Shown: positions 9,500-20,383 of the stretch, piece after piece
How positions within the stretch are numbered: position 1 is the first letter of the stretch
Layout: every line of letters begins with the position of its first letter
Position numbers and translations under genes: made by a program
Assembly: GCF_023284025.1 (NCBI RefSeq)
Contig: NZ_JAKIKR010000007.1
Span: 62,001 to 126,000, forward strand
Source: Shewanella abyssi
GTDB lineage: Bacteria > Pseudomonadota > Gammaproteobacteria > Enterobacterales > Shewanellaceae
DNA length: 64,000 nucleotides
Direction of reading: 5' to 3'
Notes under the pieces: model-generated
What the model saw: only the letters and a program-made list of their open reading frames with translations
What the model was told of the DNA's origin: nothing
Databases searched by the model: none

Positions 9500-10399
9500 A
9501 TGGATAGAGCAAAATCTACATTAGAGCAGTGGCGGATTATACAGGCCGTTGTCGATTACGGCGGTTACGCTCAAGCTGCGGAAAAACTGAATAAAAGTCA
9601 GTCTTCACTTAACCACGCCGTTGCTAAGCTGCAATTTCAACTCGGCGTACAGCTGCTTGAAGTCAAAGGCCGTAAAGCGTACCTCACTGAGTGTGGTGAA
9701 GTATTGCTACGCCGCTCGCGGCACATTACTCAAGCGGTTAATGAGCTGGAGCTACTAGCCAATAACTTAGAAACGGGCTGGGAGCCAACACTGACCATCG
9801 CCCGCGAGATCATCTACCCGATGGAGCATCTCGTTGATGTACTCAGTCAATTTTATCCCCTTAGCCGCGGCACACGCATTACCATTATCGACACGGTGTT
9901 AACTGGCACCTCTGAACTTATCATCGATGAGGCCGTTGATATTGCAATCTGTGGTGGGCCGCCGCCAAAAGGTCATTTAGCTGAGCCTTTAATTGATATC
10001 GACTTCAATCTAGTCTGTCATCCAGATCATCCACTCGCACAGTTTGAAGTGATAGAAGATGATCAAACCCTAGCTCAGCACCTGCAAATCGTCATTAAGG
10101 ACACAGCCCTTGGTCCCAACACTGATCTCGGTTGGCTCAAAGCGGAGCAGCGTTGGACAGTGACTAACTTTCATGAAGCGGTTGTTATTTTAAAGAAAGG
10201 CATGGGCTTCTGCTGGATCCCAGAGGATATAGTAAGGTCGCTCATTGAAGATGGAGAGCTTAAAAAGCTTAACTTGAAAGGGTCATCTAAGCGCAAAGCA
10301 ACCCTAAGCATGGTTATTCCCAATAGAGATAAACAAGGGCCTGCAAGTGAGTTAATCGAGTCATTGATAAAAACACATCATCAAATCGCTACTATTTGA
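9500..10399 (+). CDS. LysR-family transcriptional regulator
   Basis: The 299-residue protein has the LysR layout: an N-terminal winged helix-turn-helix (residues about 8-67, with YGGYAQAAEKLNKSQSSLNHAVAKLQ) and a C-terminal periplasmic-binding-like effector domain. It begins three bases after the stop of the secreted-protein gene and ends at a strong hairpin terminator, so it is the last cistron of the run. Most LysR proteins are divergent from their targets; here the gene is co-directional, which would fit autoregulation of the whole operon or control of a distant gene. The effector is unknown. Confidence 0.88.
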   Translation: MDRAKSTLEQWRIIQAVVDYGGYAQAAEKLNKSQSSLNHAVAKLQFQLGVQLLEVKGRKAYLTECGEVLLRRSRHITQAVNELELLANNLETGWEPTLTIAREIIYPMEHLVDVLSQFYPLSRGTRITIIDTVLTGTSELIIDEAVDIAICGGPPPKGHLAEPLIDIDFNLVCHPDHPLAQFEVIEDDQTLAQHLQIVIKDTALGPNTDLGWLKAEQRWTVTNFHEAVVILKKGMGFCWIPEDIVRSLIEDGELKKLNLKGSSKRKATLSMVIPNRDKQGPASELIESLIKTHHQIATI

Positions 10400-10404
10400 T
10401 GCAT

Positions 10405-10432
10405 AAAAAAACGCTCCTAAGAGCATTTTTTT
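10405..10432. terminator. Bidirectional rho-independent terminator
   Basis: GCTC-CTAA-GAGC stem extended by A and T runs on both sides. It lies just after the LysR stop on the plus strand and before the end of the small minus-strand gene, so it can serve both. Confidence 0.8.
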
Positions 10433-10443
10433 ATTCGTGTTTT

Positions 10444-10692
10444 CTACACTGTAATATTAATTAAAGTGCCTATTGTCTCAGATGAGGCTTCAATCACCTC
10501 AGCTGATGCTTGAGCATGATTAACCGCTTGCGTGGCATTGATGAGCGCCGAGTGGCTATCACTACTATTGGCAGTGGTCGTTGAAGATACCGACTGGCTT
10601 GAACTTGCCACATCAACCGTTGCTTGGGTTAGATCAGACTGTGCGCTTTGAAAACCATTGTGCCCTGAAATAATACTTGGGGGTATTTGCAT
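10444..10692 (-). CDS. Small Ser/Thr/Ala-rich conserved-looking protein
   Basis: Not recognised. The start is set at the ATG giving MQIPPSIISG; GAG lies seven bases upstream, and the longer GTG start would place that site within the coding region. The 82 residues are low in complexity (SSSQSVSSTTTANSSDSHS), have no signal peptide, membrane helix or Cys, and the heptad-like spacing of Ala and Ile suggests an elongated helix. It begins MQI like the small protein at 58095-58403; beyond that the two are not clearly alike. A flagellar-rod-like or signalling-associated helix is a guess. It stands alone and ends at a shared terminator. Confidence 0.55.
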   Translation of the reverse strand: MQIPPSIISGHNGFQSAQSDLTQATVDVASSSQSVSSTTTANSSDSHSALINATQAVNHAQASAEVIEASSETIGTLINITV

Positions 10693-11167
10693 AACGAATC
10701 TCACTTTTAGTAAGTGGGTTGATTATCAAGTAACGTACTAAAAATGTACAGCATTTATCATGATAATATAACGTTTGTTAGCGCTGTATGCTTCTACTAC
10801 CACACCATGCAAAAAGTGAACTTCTATTTATGCAGTAAAGTAAATACGTCGGATATTCACTACAAAGTCTGTTTCACTGCAGTTATTTATTGAACTAAAT
10901 GACGACTGGGCTAACGAATATAACCGCTGCAATGCTAAATTGGCCTTGTCAGCAACGCCATTCAGCATGAGTACAAGATGCATAGCGTAGTATCCTATTC
11001 TCGGCTGCAACAGAGTGCGTAAAACAGTCAGTATTTTTTAAGCCAACTAATGAGCATTCTACTCTCTATATATTAGCGAGATAAAATAGCCACTATTGTT
11101 TTTAAATGATACGGTTATAAAGAGATGGTTTAAAAATCAATCAGTCCTTGAAGAGGAACCACACTAT
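10693..11167. other. Intergenic region without a confident gene
   Basis: It lies between the small minus-strand gene and the receiver protein. A 60-codon frame on the minus strand (10828-11010) has no clear ribosome-binding site and no family resemblance I can see. The AT-rich stretch at 11040-11090 (including tatatattagcgagataaaat) probably holds the promoter of the receiver gene. Confidence 0.4.
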
Positions 11168-11539
11168 ATGGATAATCCAAAAATACTCGTTGTTGATGAT
11201 GACCCTATTTGCTCAAGTCTGCTGTTATCAATACTGGGTGATGATTATCATGTCACTACCATCAATTCAGGCATTCATGCCATTGAACTCGCCAGAAGTT
11301 TACAACCTCACTGTATCTTTCTAGATATAATGATGCCGGAAATAAATGGTTATCAAGTGCTTAAAGACTTACAGAGTAATGACTTAACAAGTTTAATCCC
11401 GGTGATCATTATTAGCGGCTTGAATGAAGGCTCAGATGAAGATTTGGCGCTACGATTAGGCGCCAAAGACTACATCTTTAAACCTATTAATCCTGATGAT
11501 GTATACAACAAATTAAAAAAACATCTTAAACAAAATTAG
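11168..11539 (+). CDS. Receiver-only response regulator
   Basis: This is a stand-alone phosphoacceptor domain of 123 residues. It shows the acidic pair in ILVVDDDP (residues 10-12), the phosphorylation site Asp53 in FLDIMMPEINGY, Ser83 in IISG and Lys105 in DYIFKPI, so all catalytic positions are present. I set the start at ATG 11168, ten bases after AAGAGGA; a TTG at 11096 would add 24 residues outside the domain. With no output domain it must act through protein contacts, as in CheY-like or phosphorelay proteins. No kinase gene is adjacent; the truncated sensor at the window start may or may not be related. Confidence 0.88.
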   Translation: MDNPKILVVDDDPICSSLLLSILGDDYHVTTINSGIHAIELARSLQPHCIFLDIMMPEINGYQVLKDLQSNDLTSLIPVIIISGLNEGSDEDLALRLGAKDYIFKPINPDDVYNKLKKHLKQN

Positions 11540-11548
11540 TGGATTGAT

Positions 11549-12010
11549 CTATCCGCAGACTGCATGGCTTACCGATAAGCTGTATGAATAGTATTCAGTG
11601 TCTTTTACGAAACCGATTTTTTCATAGAGCGCCTGGGCTGAAAAATTATCTTTAGCCGTACCTAAATCAACACGGATTGAGTCGGTACATTTTGCTAACT
11701 CAATAACACTGTTTATCAATTGATTAGCTATGCCCTGCTTTCGATGCAATTCAGACACAAAGAGATCGTTCAATACCATAATTTTAGCCAAAGCAACCGA
11801 TGAGAATGAGTGGTAGTTTAATACGAAACCAACAGGCTCCTTTGCATCGCTATAAGCCATAAACACCGTAGCTTCCCCCTGAGTTAATCGCTCATTTAAG
11901 TAATTACGATACTTTTCAGGTGCAGATGCTTGCTTATAAAACACCATATACTGGTCAAACAGCATCACTAGGTCGTCTAACTCATCGATTGAAACCTTTT
12001 TAATATTCAC
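11549..12010 (-). CDS. GNAT-family N-acetyltransferase
   Basis: The 153-residue protein carries the GNAT acetyl-CoA loop: VLNDLFVSELHRKQGIANQLINSV near residues 80-105 contains the R/K-x-x-G-I-A pattern, and ALYEKIGFV near 135 is the typical C-terminal strand-helix. The start is a GTG with AAGGA seven bases upstream; the longer frame would run into thiH. The acceptor substrate (small amine or protein) cannot be told. The gene lies downstream of thiH on the same strand with about 95 bases between, and may be read through from the thiamine operon. Confidence 0.82.
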   Translation of the reverse strand: MNIKKVSIDELDDLVMLFDQYMVFYKQASAPEKYRNYLNERLTQGEATVFMAYSDAKEPVGFVLNYHSFSSVALAKIMVLNDLFVSELHRKQGIANQLINSVIELAKCTDSIRVDLGTAKDNFSAQALYEKIGFVKDTEYYSYSLSVSHAVCG

Positions 12011-12105
12011 TCTAATATCCTTATCACCAACCAGTAAGGGATACAATATACTATTCATTATGATGTAAAACATCAAAAAATGCCATAAGCAGCAAAGGTT
12101 AATCT

Positions 12106-13212
12106 CTACCAGCCCGTCTCCCAGTCTTTCCACACTGGATTTAAGCCTCGCGCACTCATTGCGGCTGCGACCTGCTGTGGGCTGCGTTCATCGCTGATCT
12201 CAAACTGGTCTAATTGAGAGTTGGGTTCATCGTAGCCACCGGGCTGTGTTGAACTGCCGGCACTCACATTGGTCACCCCCAGTGCAAATAGATTATCTCT
12301 AAGGGCTGGCGTTTCACGGGTTGATAAACTTATTTCTAATTGTTGATTAAACAATCTGAACGCGCAGATCATCTGTACTAAGCCTTTGTCGGTCAACTCA
12401 ACTTTCGGTGTAATACCACCAGTACAAGGCCTTAGGCGCGGTAGAGAAATACTATAACGACTACGCCAGTAGTGCTTCTCTAAATAAGCCAGATGATGCC
12501 CCATCAATAATGCATCCAAGCGCCAATCATCAAGCCCCAGTAATACGCCTAAACCTATCTTATCAACCCCGGCCTCAGCAACCCGTTCTGGAGATTCAAG
12601 CCGATAGCTAAAGTCTTTCTTTTTTCCTCGGGTGTGGTGCTTAGCATATGTCACTGGATTATAGGTTTCTTGATAGACCATCACAGCATCGAGCCCATCC
12701 TCTATCAGTGACTCATAATCGCTCTTATCCAACGGCTGAACTTCGATTGCAACATGACTAAACTGCTGCTTTACCAGCGGTAGCATCTGCTTGAAATAGG
12801 CTAGACCCACTTTAGTTTCATGCTCTCCCGACACTAACAAAATGGCGTCATAACCCATCTGTTTAATGATGGACATCTCTTTAAGCAGTTCAGCTTCCGA
12901 TAACGTTTTTCGTTTCAATTTATTACTCATGGTAAAACCACAGTAATCACATTCGTTAGCGCATAAATTAGAAAGATACAGCGGAATGTACATTCCTAGG
13001 CTGGCACCAAAACGCTGCCTAGTCAGTGCAACAGAGCGCTGTGCCATCTCTTCAATATAATCTTCTGCTGCTGGAGACAGCAATGCGAGTAAGCTGTTGA
13101 GATCGCCAGCCGGGCTTTGCAATGCCCGCTCTACATCTTGCTTTGTTGTCGAATACAAACACATTTGCAGCGCACTGCGAGACAACTTTTTAAACTCATC
13201 GACAAAACTCAT
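12106..13212 (-). CDS. thiH: 2-iminoacetate synthase ThiH
   Basis: ThiH is a radical-SAM lyase that splits tyrosine into p-cresol and dehydroglycine, the glycine imine used by ThiG to build the thiazole ring. The 368-residue protein has the CX3CX2C cluster motif in CANECDYCGF near residue 85, and a ThiH/biotin-synthase-type C-terminal region. AAGGTGG precedes the ATG. Use of ThiH rather than the oxygen-dependent ThiO fits an organism that also grows without oxygen. It is the last certain gene of the thiamine operon, 36 bases after thiG. Confidence 0.96.
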   Translation of the reverse strand: MSFVDEFKKLSRSALQMCLYSTTKQDVERALQSPAGDLNSLLALLSPAAEDYIEEMAQRSVALTRQRFGASLGMYIPLYLSNLCANECDYCGFTMSNKLKRKTLSEAELLKEMSIIKQMGYDAILLVSGEHETKVGLAYFKQMLPLVKQQFSHVAIEVQPLDKSDYESLIEDGLDAVMVYQETYNPVTYAKHHTRGKKKDFSYRLESPERVAEAGVDKIGLGVLLGLDDWRLDALLMGHHLAYLEKHYWRSRYSISLPRLRPCTGGITPKVELTDKGLVQMICAFRLFNQQLEISLSTRETPALRDNLFALGVTNVSAGSSTQPGGYDEPNSQLDQFEISDERSPQQVAAAMSARGLNPVWKDWETGW

Positions 13213-13248
13213 TAAGCCACCTTCTCACAGCCCGCAGGCAGGTTTAAG

Positions 13249-14013
13249 TTATCCATTTAGAAAGCCGGTAAGCGGGCTGGTGTTGTTTGCATGTTTGCTC
13301 ACACTGCCAAGACCGGCAAGATAGGCCGCTCTGCCCGTTTCTACGGCTTGGGCAAAACAACGCCCCATGGCAACAGAATCTGCACTACTGGCAATGGCGG
13401 TATTAACGAGTACTGCATCCGCCCCAAGCTCCATCGCTCTTGTCGCTTGTGATGGTGCGCCAATCCCGGCATCAATCACCACTGGCACATTTGACTGTTC
13501 AATAATGATCTTAAGAAAGGGCTCAGTCACTAAGCCTTGGTTTGAACCAATCGGACTGCCTAGTGGCATAACGGCTGCGCAGCCCACCTCTTCTAAACGT
13601 CGGCACAAGACAGGATCCGCATGCACATAAGGCAATACGACGTAGCCCTGCTCGCATAAAATACGCGCAGCGGCTAAGGTTTCAATAGGATCCGGCATCA
13701 GATATTTTGGATCTGGATGGATCTCTAGTTTTATCCAGTTTGTCCCCAGCATTTCGCGAGACAGGTGCGCCGCAAAAATGGCCTCTTTGGCATTGCGCGC
13801 ACCTGCAGTGTTGGGCAGTAGTTTTACCCCACTGCCTTGCAGTGGCTGTAATATATTATCGCTACCGGTTTTTAAATCGAGGCGTTTAACGGCCAAGGTC
13901 ACCAATTGAGACTGCGATGCACTTACGGCCGCTAACATATCACTCGCTTGGGAAAACTTACCCGTCCCAGTAAACAATCGAGAGCTAAATTCTGTATCTG
14001 CAATTTTTAACAC
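13249..14013 (-). CDS. thiG: Thiazole synthase ThiG
   Basis: ThiG combines deoxyxylulose phosphate, dehydroglycine and the ThiS thiocarboxylate into the thiazole phosphate. The TIM-barrel protein of 254 residues aligns end to end with E. coli Thi[11 protein letters not shown] near residue 11, [17 protein letters not shown] near 105, [17 protein letters not shown] near 150. The start is best placed at GTG 14013, one base after the thiS stop; its GGAGG ribosome-binding site is made of the last two glycine codons of thiS. The longer TTG start would bury that site inside thiG. Confidence 0.96.
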   Translation of the reverse strand: MLKIADTEFSSRLFTGTGKFSQASDMLAAVSASQSQLVTLAVKRLDLKTGSDNILQPLQGSGVKLLPNTAGARNAKEAIFAAHLSREMLGTNWIKLEIHPDPKYLMPDPIETLAAARILCEQGYVVLPYVHADPVLCRRLEEVGCAAVMPLGSPIGSNQGLVTEPFLKIIIEQSNVPVVIDAGIGAPSQATRAMELGADAVLVNTAIASSADSVAMGRCFAQAVETGRAAYLAGLGSVSKHANNTSPLTGFLNG

Positions 14014-14014
14014 A

Positions 14015-14218
14015 TTAACCTCCTGCAACCACTGAGAACACTTCTAACTTGTCATCATGTTGGCACATGATATGTGACCAACGGCTTCGCGGTACCACTT
14101 CAGCATTAAGCACCAAAGCCACCCCATTGAGTGCGATGGTTTGACGCTCCAATACCTGGGTCAGTGACGTTCCCACTGCAACCGTTACTGCTTCGTCATT
14201 AAGTAAAATATTAATCAT
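14015..14218 (-). CDS. thiS: Sulfur carrier protein ThiS
   Basis: This 67-residue ubiquitin-like protein ends in the required Gly-Gly (VVAGG), the site of adenylation by ThiF and conversion to a thiocarboxylate that supplies sulfur for the thiazole. It begins [14 protein letters not shown], as expected for a beta-grasp fold. AGGAG sits seven bases before the ATG. The gap to thiF is 58 bases, the longest inside the operon besides the leader. Confidence 0.95.
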   Translation of the reverse strand: MINILLNDEAVTVAVGTSLTQVLERQTIALNGVALVLNAEVVPRSRWSHIMCQHDDKLEVFSVVAGG

Positions 14219-14276
14219 CTATCTACTCCTAAATCTGTGGCGTTTACAACGCCTACGCAAACGGTTTAACAACAAA

Positions 14277-15089
14277 CTATGCGCTACATACTAAGCAATC
14301 GGGATCCCGAGTCAGCTTTGCTTGGCGCCAAGTAAATTTGGCTCCATCAAAGCGGTACAGTTGCCCCAACAACGGCTGATCATCAACTTGAGTCTGTCGC
14401 CCAGAAACTTGTCGTTGATCCGCTTTTGCATTCAAGCTCAACAGTAGATTCAAACTCATTAACGCCTGCATTGACGCTAGAGTGCCCACCATAGGCCCAA
14501 GCACGCCTACCGTTTGACAGCTCTGACTGACACCCATGTCGCTTGGATATAAACAGTGATAACAGCCTGTATCTGGACGTAATTGTTGGTTAACACTCAG
14601 CAGCTGACCTTGAAAGTTGGCCGCTGACGCCGATACCAAGGTGACTTGATGCTCAATAGCGAGCTGATTGATAAGTTGCCTCGTCGAGAAATTGTCGGAG
14701 CAATCTAAGAGCAAACTGAATTGCTGACGGGCATTAAATATCTCAGGCGCATTATCTAGGGTTAAGTAATGTTGCAAGCTGTTGATATGACTATCAGGGT
14801 AAGCTTGCATTAACTTTTCAGCAGCAACCTGGGCTTTATTGCTCCCAAGATCCTCAACAGAAAACAGCAACTGTCGCGGCAGATTAGAGCGCTCAATGGT
14901 GTCGCCATCGACTAACGTTATTTGGCCAACGCCTGCTGCAGCCAGGTACTGCGCGGCAAGATTGCCAAGCCCCCCCACTCCAATAATGAGCACATGAGAT
15001 TGACTGAATATATTCTGTCCATGTTCACCCACATCAGCGAGTAGGATCTGCCGGGAGTATTGAATAAAAGCTTGGTCAGTCAGCGCCAT
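14277..15089 (-). CDS. thiF: ThiS adenylyltransferase ThiF
   Basis: This E1-like enzyme activates the ThiS C-terminus with ATP. The 270-residue protein shows the nucleotide loop VLIIGVGGLGNLAAQYLAAAG near residue 30, the following DGDTIERSNLPRQ near 61, and zinc-binding pairs CYHC near 178 and CLVC at the C-terminus. AGGAG is six bases before the ATG. It overlaps the thiDE end by 14 bases, implying coupled translation. Confidence 0.94.
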   Translation of the reverse strand: MALTDQAFIQYSRQILLADVGEHGQNIFSQSHVLIIGVGGLGNLAAQYLAAAGVGQITLVDGDTIERSNLPRQLLFSVEDLGSNKAQVAAEKLMQAYPDSHINSLQHYLTLDNAPEIFNARQQFSLLLDCSDNFSTRQLINQLAIEHQVTLVSASAANFQGQLLSVNQQLRPDTGCYHCLYPSDMGVSQSCQTVGVLGPMVGTLASMQALMSLNLLLSLNAKADQRQVSGRQTQVDDQPLLGQLYRFDGAKFTWRQAKLTRDPDCLVCSA

Positions 15090-16683
15090 GGCCTGCTCCT
15101 AATGTCCATTCATCGACCAATATTTGGTAGGCTTGTGCAGGACTATTGGCTTCAGTCACAGCGCGAACGACCGCCACATCATCAACACCGCTGGCTTTTA
15201 CTGCCGCGAGATTACTGGCATCAATGCCGCCAATCGCCACAATGGGTAGCTCTCCATGCATTAGATCCACATAACGAGCCAGCTTACCTAGCCCTTGAGG
15301 CGCCGACGGCATCTGCTTTGTTGTGGTGGGGAATATGTGCCCAAAAGCGATATAGGAAGGGTGATGCTGCCTTGCCAATAGGATCTCAAAGTAACTATGG
15401 CTCGATAACCCAAGTGCAATACCCGCTTGGCTTAGTTGTTGTAAATTACTCTCAAACAGATCTTCCTGACCTAAATGTACCCCATAGGCTTGATGCTTTA
15501 TCGCCAGTTGCCAGTGATCATTAATAAACACTTTCGCGCAGTGATCTCGCCCCAGTGCAACTGCCGCAACGATTTTTTGCTCAAGCTGTGGATCGGTTGC
15601 ATCTTTAACACGTAACTGGATGGTGGTAGCCCCCGCACTCAGCAGTTGTTGTAACAGGTCAATGTCAGCAACGACAGGGTAAACACCGAGGGGTTCAGCT
15701 ATCTGGCTAAAAGCATATGCAGGTTTGTGACTAACATCGACATCTGAAAGAGACAAATCCAAGGATAAAAGAGACTCAATCATTGGATAGCTAGCCACAT
15801 CATTGGGCCAGCCACAACGCGCTAAGCAACCCGGTCCATGACCCGGCTGATAGCTATTTTGTAAGCCCAGAGATACGTAGGCTTTTGCAACCACAACCGC
15901 ATCATGCAATACAAAGCCATGCGCCATAACAGCCGCAATGGCCGATGACAATGTACAACCCGTGCCATGGCTATTCTCTGTCACTATTCTTAATGATGTT
16001 AACCAAAAAGTGTGATCGCTATGCAAGCTAGAAACGCCTTTAACTTGACGGCAAACAAGCAAGTCACGTGCATTATCTTGCTGCCAGTTAGGCCCTCTAT
16101 CGCCACCTTTAGCCAGTACTGACGTCTGCAATAATGCCGCGATAGAGGTTGCAGCCTTAACACTGTCATCAGATGTCGATAACTGGCGACCAGCCAAAAT
16201 AGCCAGCTCACTGACATTTGGCGTAATTAACGTCAGCAAACCTTTGAAGGGCGCGAAATCGAGCTGTTCACCGTTAGCCAGTGCGTCGCCGCACGTCGCG
16301 ACCATCACAGGATCTAGAATGACAGGCACAGTTAAATTAGCCCCCTGCCAAGTCGCCAGTTTATCCGCTAACCAGCTGGCAACAATATTAATCTGTGTTT
16401 GACTTGCCAATAAGCCAATTTTGATCGCCTTTGGCATAAGATCTGCCGCCAGCGTGTCAAGTTGTGCAATGAGCATATCATCAGAAACAGCTTCAACCGC
16501 GGCGACGGTCACTGAGCTCTGCGCAGTCACTGCAGTGATCGCGCTGCAGCCATGGGTTTCAAGATCGAGCATACAGGCCAAATCGGCCTGTATGCCTGCA
16601 CCGCCGCCGCTATCAGATCCCGCAATCGTCCACACCAATGGACGATTGCCAGTAGGCTGTCGGCTAGTATTAACCTTAGCCAT
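15076..16683 (-). CDS. thiDE: Bifunctional HMP kinase/thiamine-phosphate synthase ThiDE
   Basis: One chain joins two enzymes. Residues about 14-285 are ThiD, the kinase that phosphorylates hydroxymethylpyrimidine twice (TIAGSDSGGGAGIQAD near 19, NSHGTGCTLSSAIAA near 238, with the catalytic Cys). Residues about 328-525 are ThiE, which joins pyrimidine diphosphate and thiazole phosphate (YPVVADIDLL, TIQLRVKDA, VFINDHWQLA, GVHLGQEDL, AIGGIDASN). Fusion ensures both pyrimidine activation and coupling come from one cistron. GAGGAG precedes the ATG by six bases. It starts two bases after thiC. Confidence 0.95.
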   Translation of the reverse strand: MAKVNTSRQPTGNRPLVWTIAGSDSGGGAGIQADLACMLDLETHGCSAITAVTAQSSVTVAAVEAVSDDMLIAQLDTLAADLMPKAIKIGLLASQTQINIVASWLADKLATWQGANLTVPVILDPVMVATCGDALANGEQLDFAPFKGLLTLITPNVSELAILAGRQLSTSDDSVKAATSIAALLQTSVLAKGGDRGPNWQQDNARDLLVCRQVKGVSSLHSDHTFWLTSLRIVTENSHGTGCTLSSAIAAVMAHGFVLHDAVVVAKAYVSLGLQNSYQPGHGPGCLARCGWPNDVASYPMIESLLSLDLSLSDVDVSHKPAYAFSQIAEPLGVYPVVADIDLLQQLLSAGATTIQLRVKDATDPQLEQKIVAAVALGRDHCAKVFINDHWQLAIKHQAYGVHLGQEDLFESNLQQLSQAGIALGLSSHSYFEILLARQHHPSYIAFGHIFPTTTKQMPSAPQGLGKLARYVDLMHGELPIVAIGGIDASNLAAVKASGVDDVAVVRAVTEANSPAQAYQILVDEWTLGAGHGAD

Positions 16684-16685
16684 GA

Positions 16686-18902
<2,217 letters not shown>

Positions 18903-18984
18903 CTTGTTTCCTTCGCAGGTTCTAGCCTGATCAGGTTCAACGGATCCCGAATAAACGGTCTCAGCCATATGGCACTCCGACAAG
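18903..18984 (-). promoter_or_regulatory. TPP riboswitch (THI element)
   Basis: Read on the minus strand, the segment has the conserved aptamer blocks in order: CGGAGTGCC, GCTGAGA, then GAACCTGATCAGGCTAGAAC and TGCGAAGGAA. The outer helix closes with CTTGT pairing ACAAG at the two ends. It lies upstream of thiC in the right direction. Binding of thiamine diphosphate should switch off the operon. Confidence 0.95.
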
Positions 18985-19154
18985 ATGAGCGAGCAGTATA
19001 AGCCTATCTAACACTAAGAAACAAGCATAAACTTTTAACTCACGCAGCAAGGAATTCATGTTTGAGTAGTGTCATAAACAACTGATAGCAATCAAAATAA
19101 TTATAAATTGGTAGTTAAACACTAGGTTGAAGTGAAAATAAATCATTTAAATAA
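18985..19154. other. Intergenic, thiamine operon promoter region
   Basis: An AT-rich stretch between the riboswitch and the end of the next minus-strand gene; it should contain the thi promoter. No other feature seen. Confidence 0.3.
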
Positions 19155-20084
19155 TTATTTTTTCCGACTGATCATTCTTTTTTCCAATCGAGCTGAGATT
19201 GCCTCATTAATCGCTTTTTTAATTTTATCGCCACCACAGTTAAAGGGGTAACCGATATTCTCCCCATAGGGATTAATTTGCGTTGGTGTCTTAACAATCC
19301 GAAAACAGGTATCACCTTGGCGGACGATACGATTGGGGTCGAGACGGTGGTCAGTCGTAGGGATTTTGCTGTACTCATCCACCTCTGGAAATACCAACTC
19401 AACCATGTCACCATCCATCTCACTTAATGAGCGAGATCCTGTGTATTGGTTGGCTTTATCAACAATAAGTGCATCGAGTGCAGCAGCATTTTTACGTTGT
19501 AGATAAGACTGAGCAAACGCCATTGCACTAGGGTTTTTATTGTTAACCGCTACGCTACGCTTGCTCACAATACGCTTGCTCACCTCAACAGGCGCGCTGT
19601 CATCCATTCTAAGATCAGCTGTTTCCAATACATCATTTTTTGCAGACCCAGACTCAAGTGTTTTATCAACTTCAGTCTTTGGCTCTGTAACGGCTAGGCT
19701 TTCGACAGCTTTGTCTTGAGAAACTGCAATATCGTTACTTTTTGAGTCTTCAGTGCTTTCCATTACCGTTTCTTCTAACGGTATAGGTTGAACATACAGG
19801 TATGATTGAATTTTGATTGGGGCAACAGCTGTAACCTTTAACGCTTGCCTAACCCAAAATTGATTAATGATACCGATAAGCACAATATGCAGTAAAACAA
19901 CCAAGACTAGTAAATATAAAGACCGCCAACGGCCAGATAATAGTTCGCTTTTATCAGCCTTAATGATTGCGATAGGCTCATTGATAGGCTCAAGACGTGT
20001 TGAGAAGTCAGGCTCAACGAGTCCTTGTTCATCAGCTGAAATAGCGCTAAAAACAGATACTGTAGAGATGCTCTCTTGTTTCAT
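19155..20084 (-). CDS. Single-pass inner-membrane protein of unknown function
   Basis: I do not recognise the family. The 309-residue protein has a cytoplasmic N-terminus of about 53 residues, one hydrophobic helix (54-77, SLYLLVLVVLLHIVLIGIIN), an acidic, low-complexity periplasmic spacer (about 95-165) and a compact C-terminal domain (about 185-300). That domain has two Cys (GDTCFRIVK and YPFNCGGDK) placed to form a disulfide and ends with a basic helix. The layout recalls TonB-like or division-associated anchored proteins but no signature supports either. A tandem repeat lies directly upstream. The gene ends 170 bases before the riboswitch. Confidence 0.7.
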   Translation of the reverse strand: MKQESISTVSVFSAISADEQGLVEPDFSTRLEPINEPIAIIKADKSELLSGRWRSLYLLVLVVLLHIVLIGIINQFWVRQALKVTAVAPIKIQSYLYVQPIPLEETVMESTEDSKSNDIAVSQDKAVESLAVTEPKTEVDKTLESGSAKNDVLETADLRMDDSAPVEVSKRIVSKRSVAVNNKNPSAMAFAQSYLQRKNAAALDALIVDKANQYTGSRSLSEMDGDMVELVFPEVDEYSKIPTTDHRLDPNRIVRQGDTCFRIVKTPTQINPYGENIGYPFNCGGDKIKKAINEAISARLEKRMISRKK

Positions 20085-20117
20085 TCCAATGAATAACTCT
20101 TTTGTCCATAAAGGGCC

Positions 20118-20150
20118 AACTAATGCAACTAATGCAACTAATGCAACTAG
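20118..20150. repeat. Tandem 9-bp repeat (TAATGCAAC) upstream of the membrane protein gene
   Basis: Three consecutive copies of TAATGCAAC plus partial flanks. On the coding strand of the downstream gene each unit contains TTGCAT, a near-consensus -35 element, and the array ends about 35 bases before the start codon. Confidence 0.85.
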
Positions 20151-20383
20151 AAGACCATGTTAACGTTAAGGAAATAACGTCCAAAACCATTAGAGAGCAC
20201 TTTATTACAAAAGTTCAACATCTGCTGTCGGTGACGGTTTTTTATCGCTAATAATTCAGGATGAAATAGCGCTATTATTACAACTGTTTTAAGCTAACAC
20301 GTGTACGCTAAAAATATAGCTTTTATCATTAAAGCTGATACACTGCGGTTAATCGTGGTCTAACCAGAAGTCGTTTACGCTCT

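Noticed and set aside
10828..11010. 60-codon minus-strand frame
   Set aside because: No clear ribosome-binding site and no recognisable features; left as unassigned spacer.
15060..15524. 154-codon plus-strand frame opposite thiDE/thiF
   Set aside because: Overlaps two firmly identified genes and has no motif.
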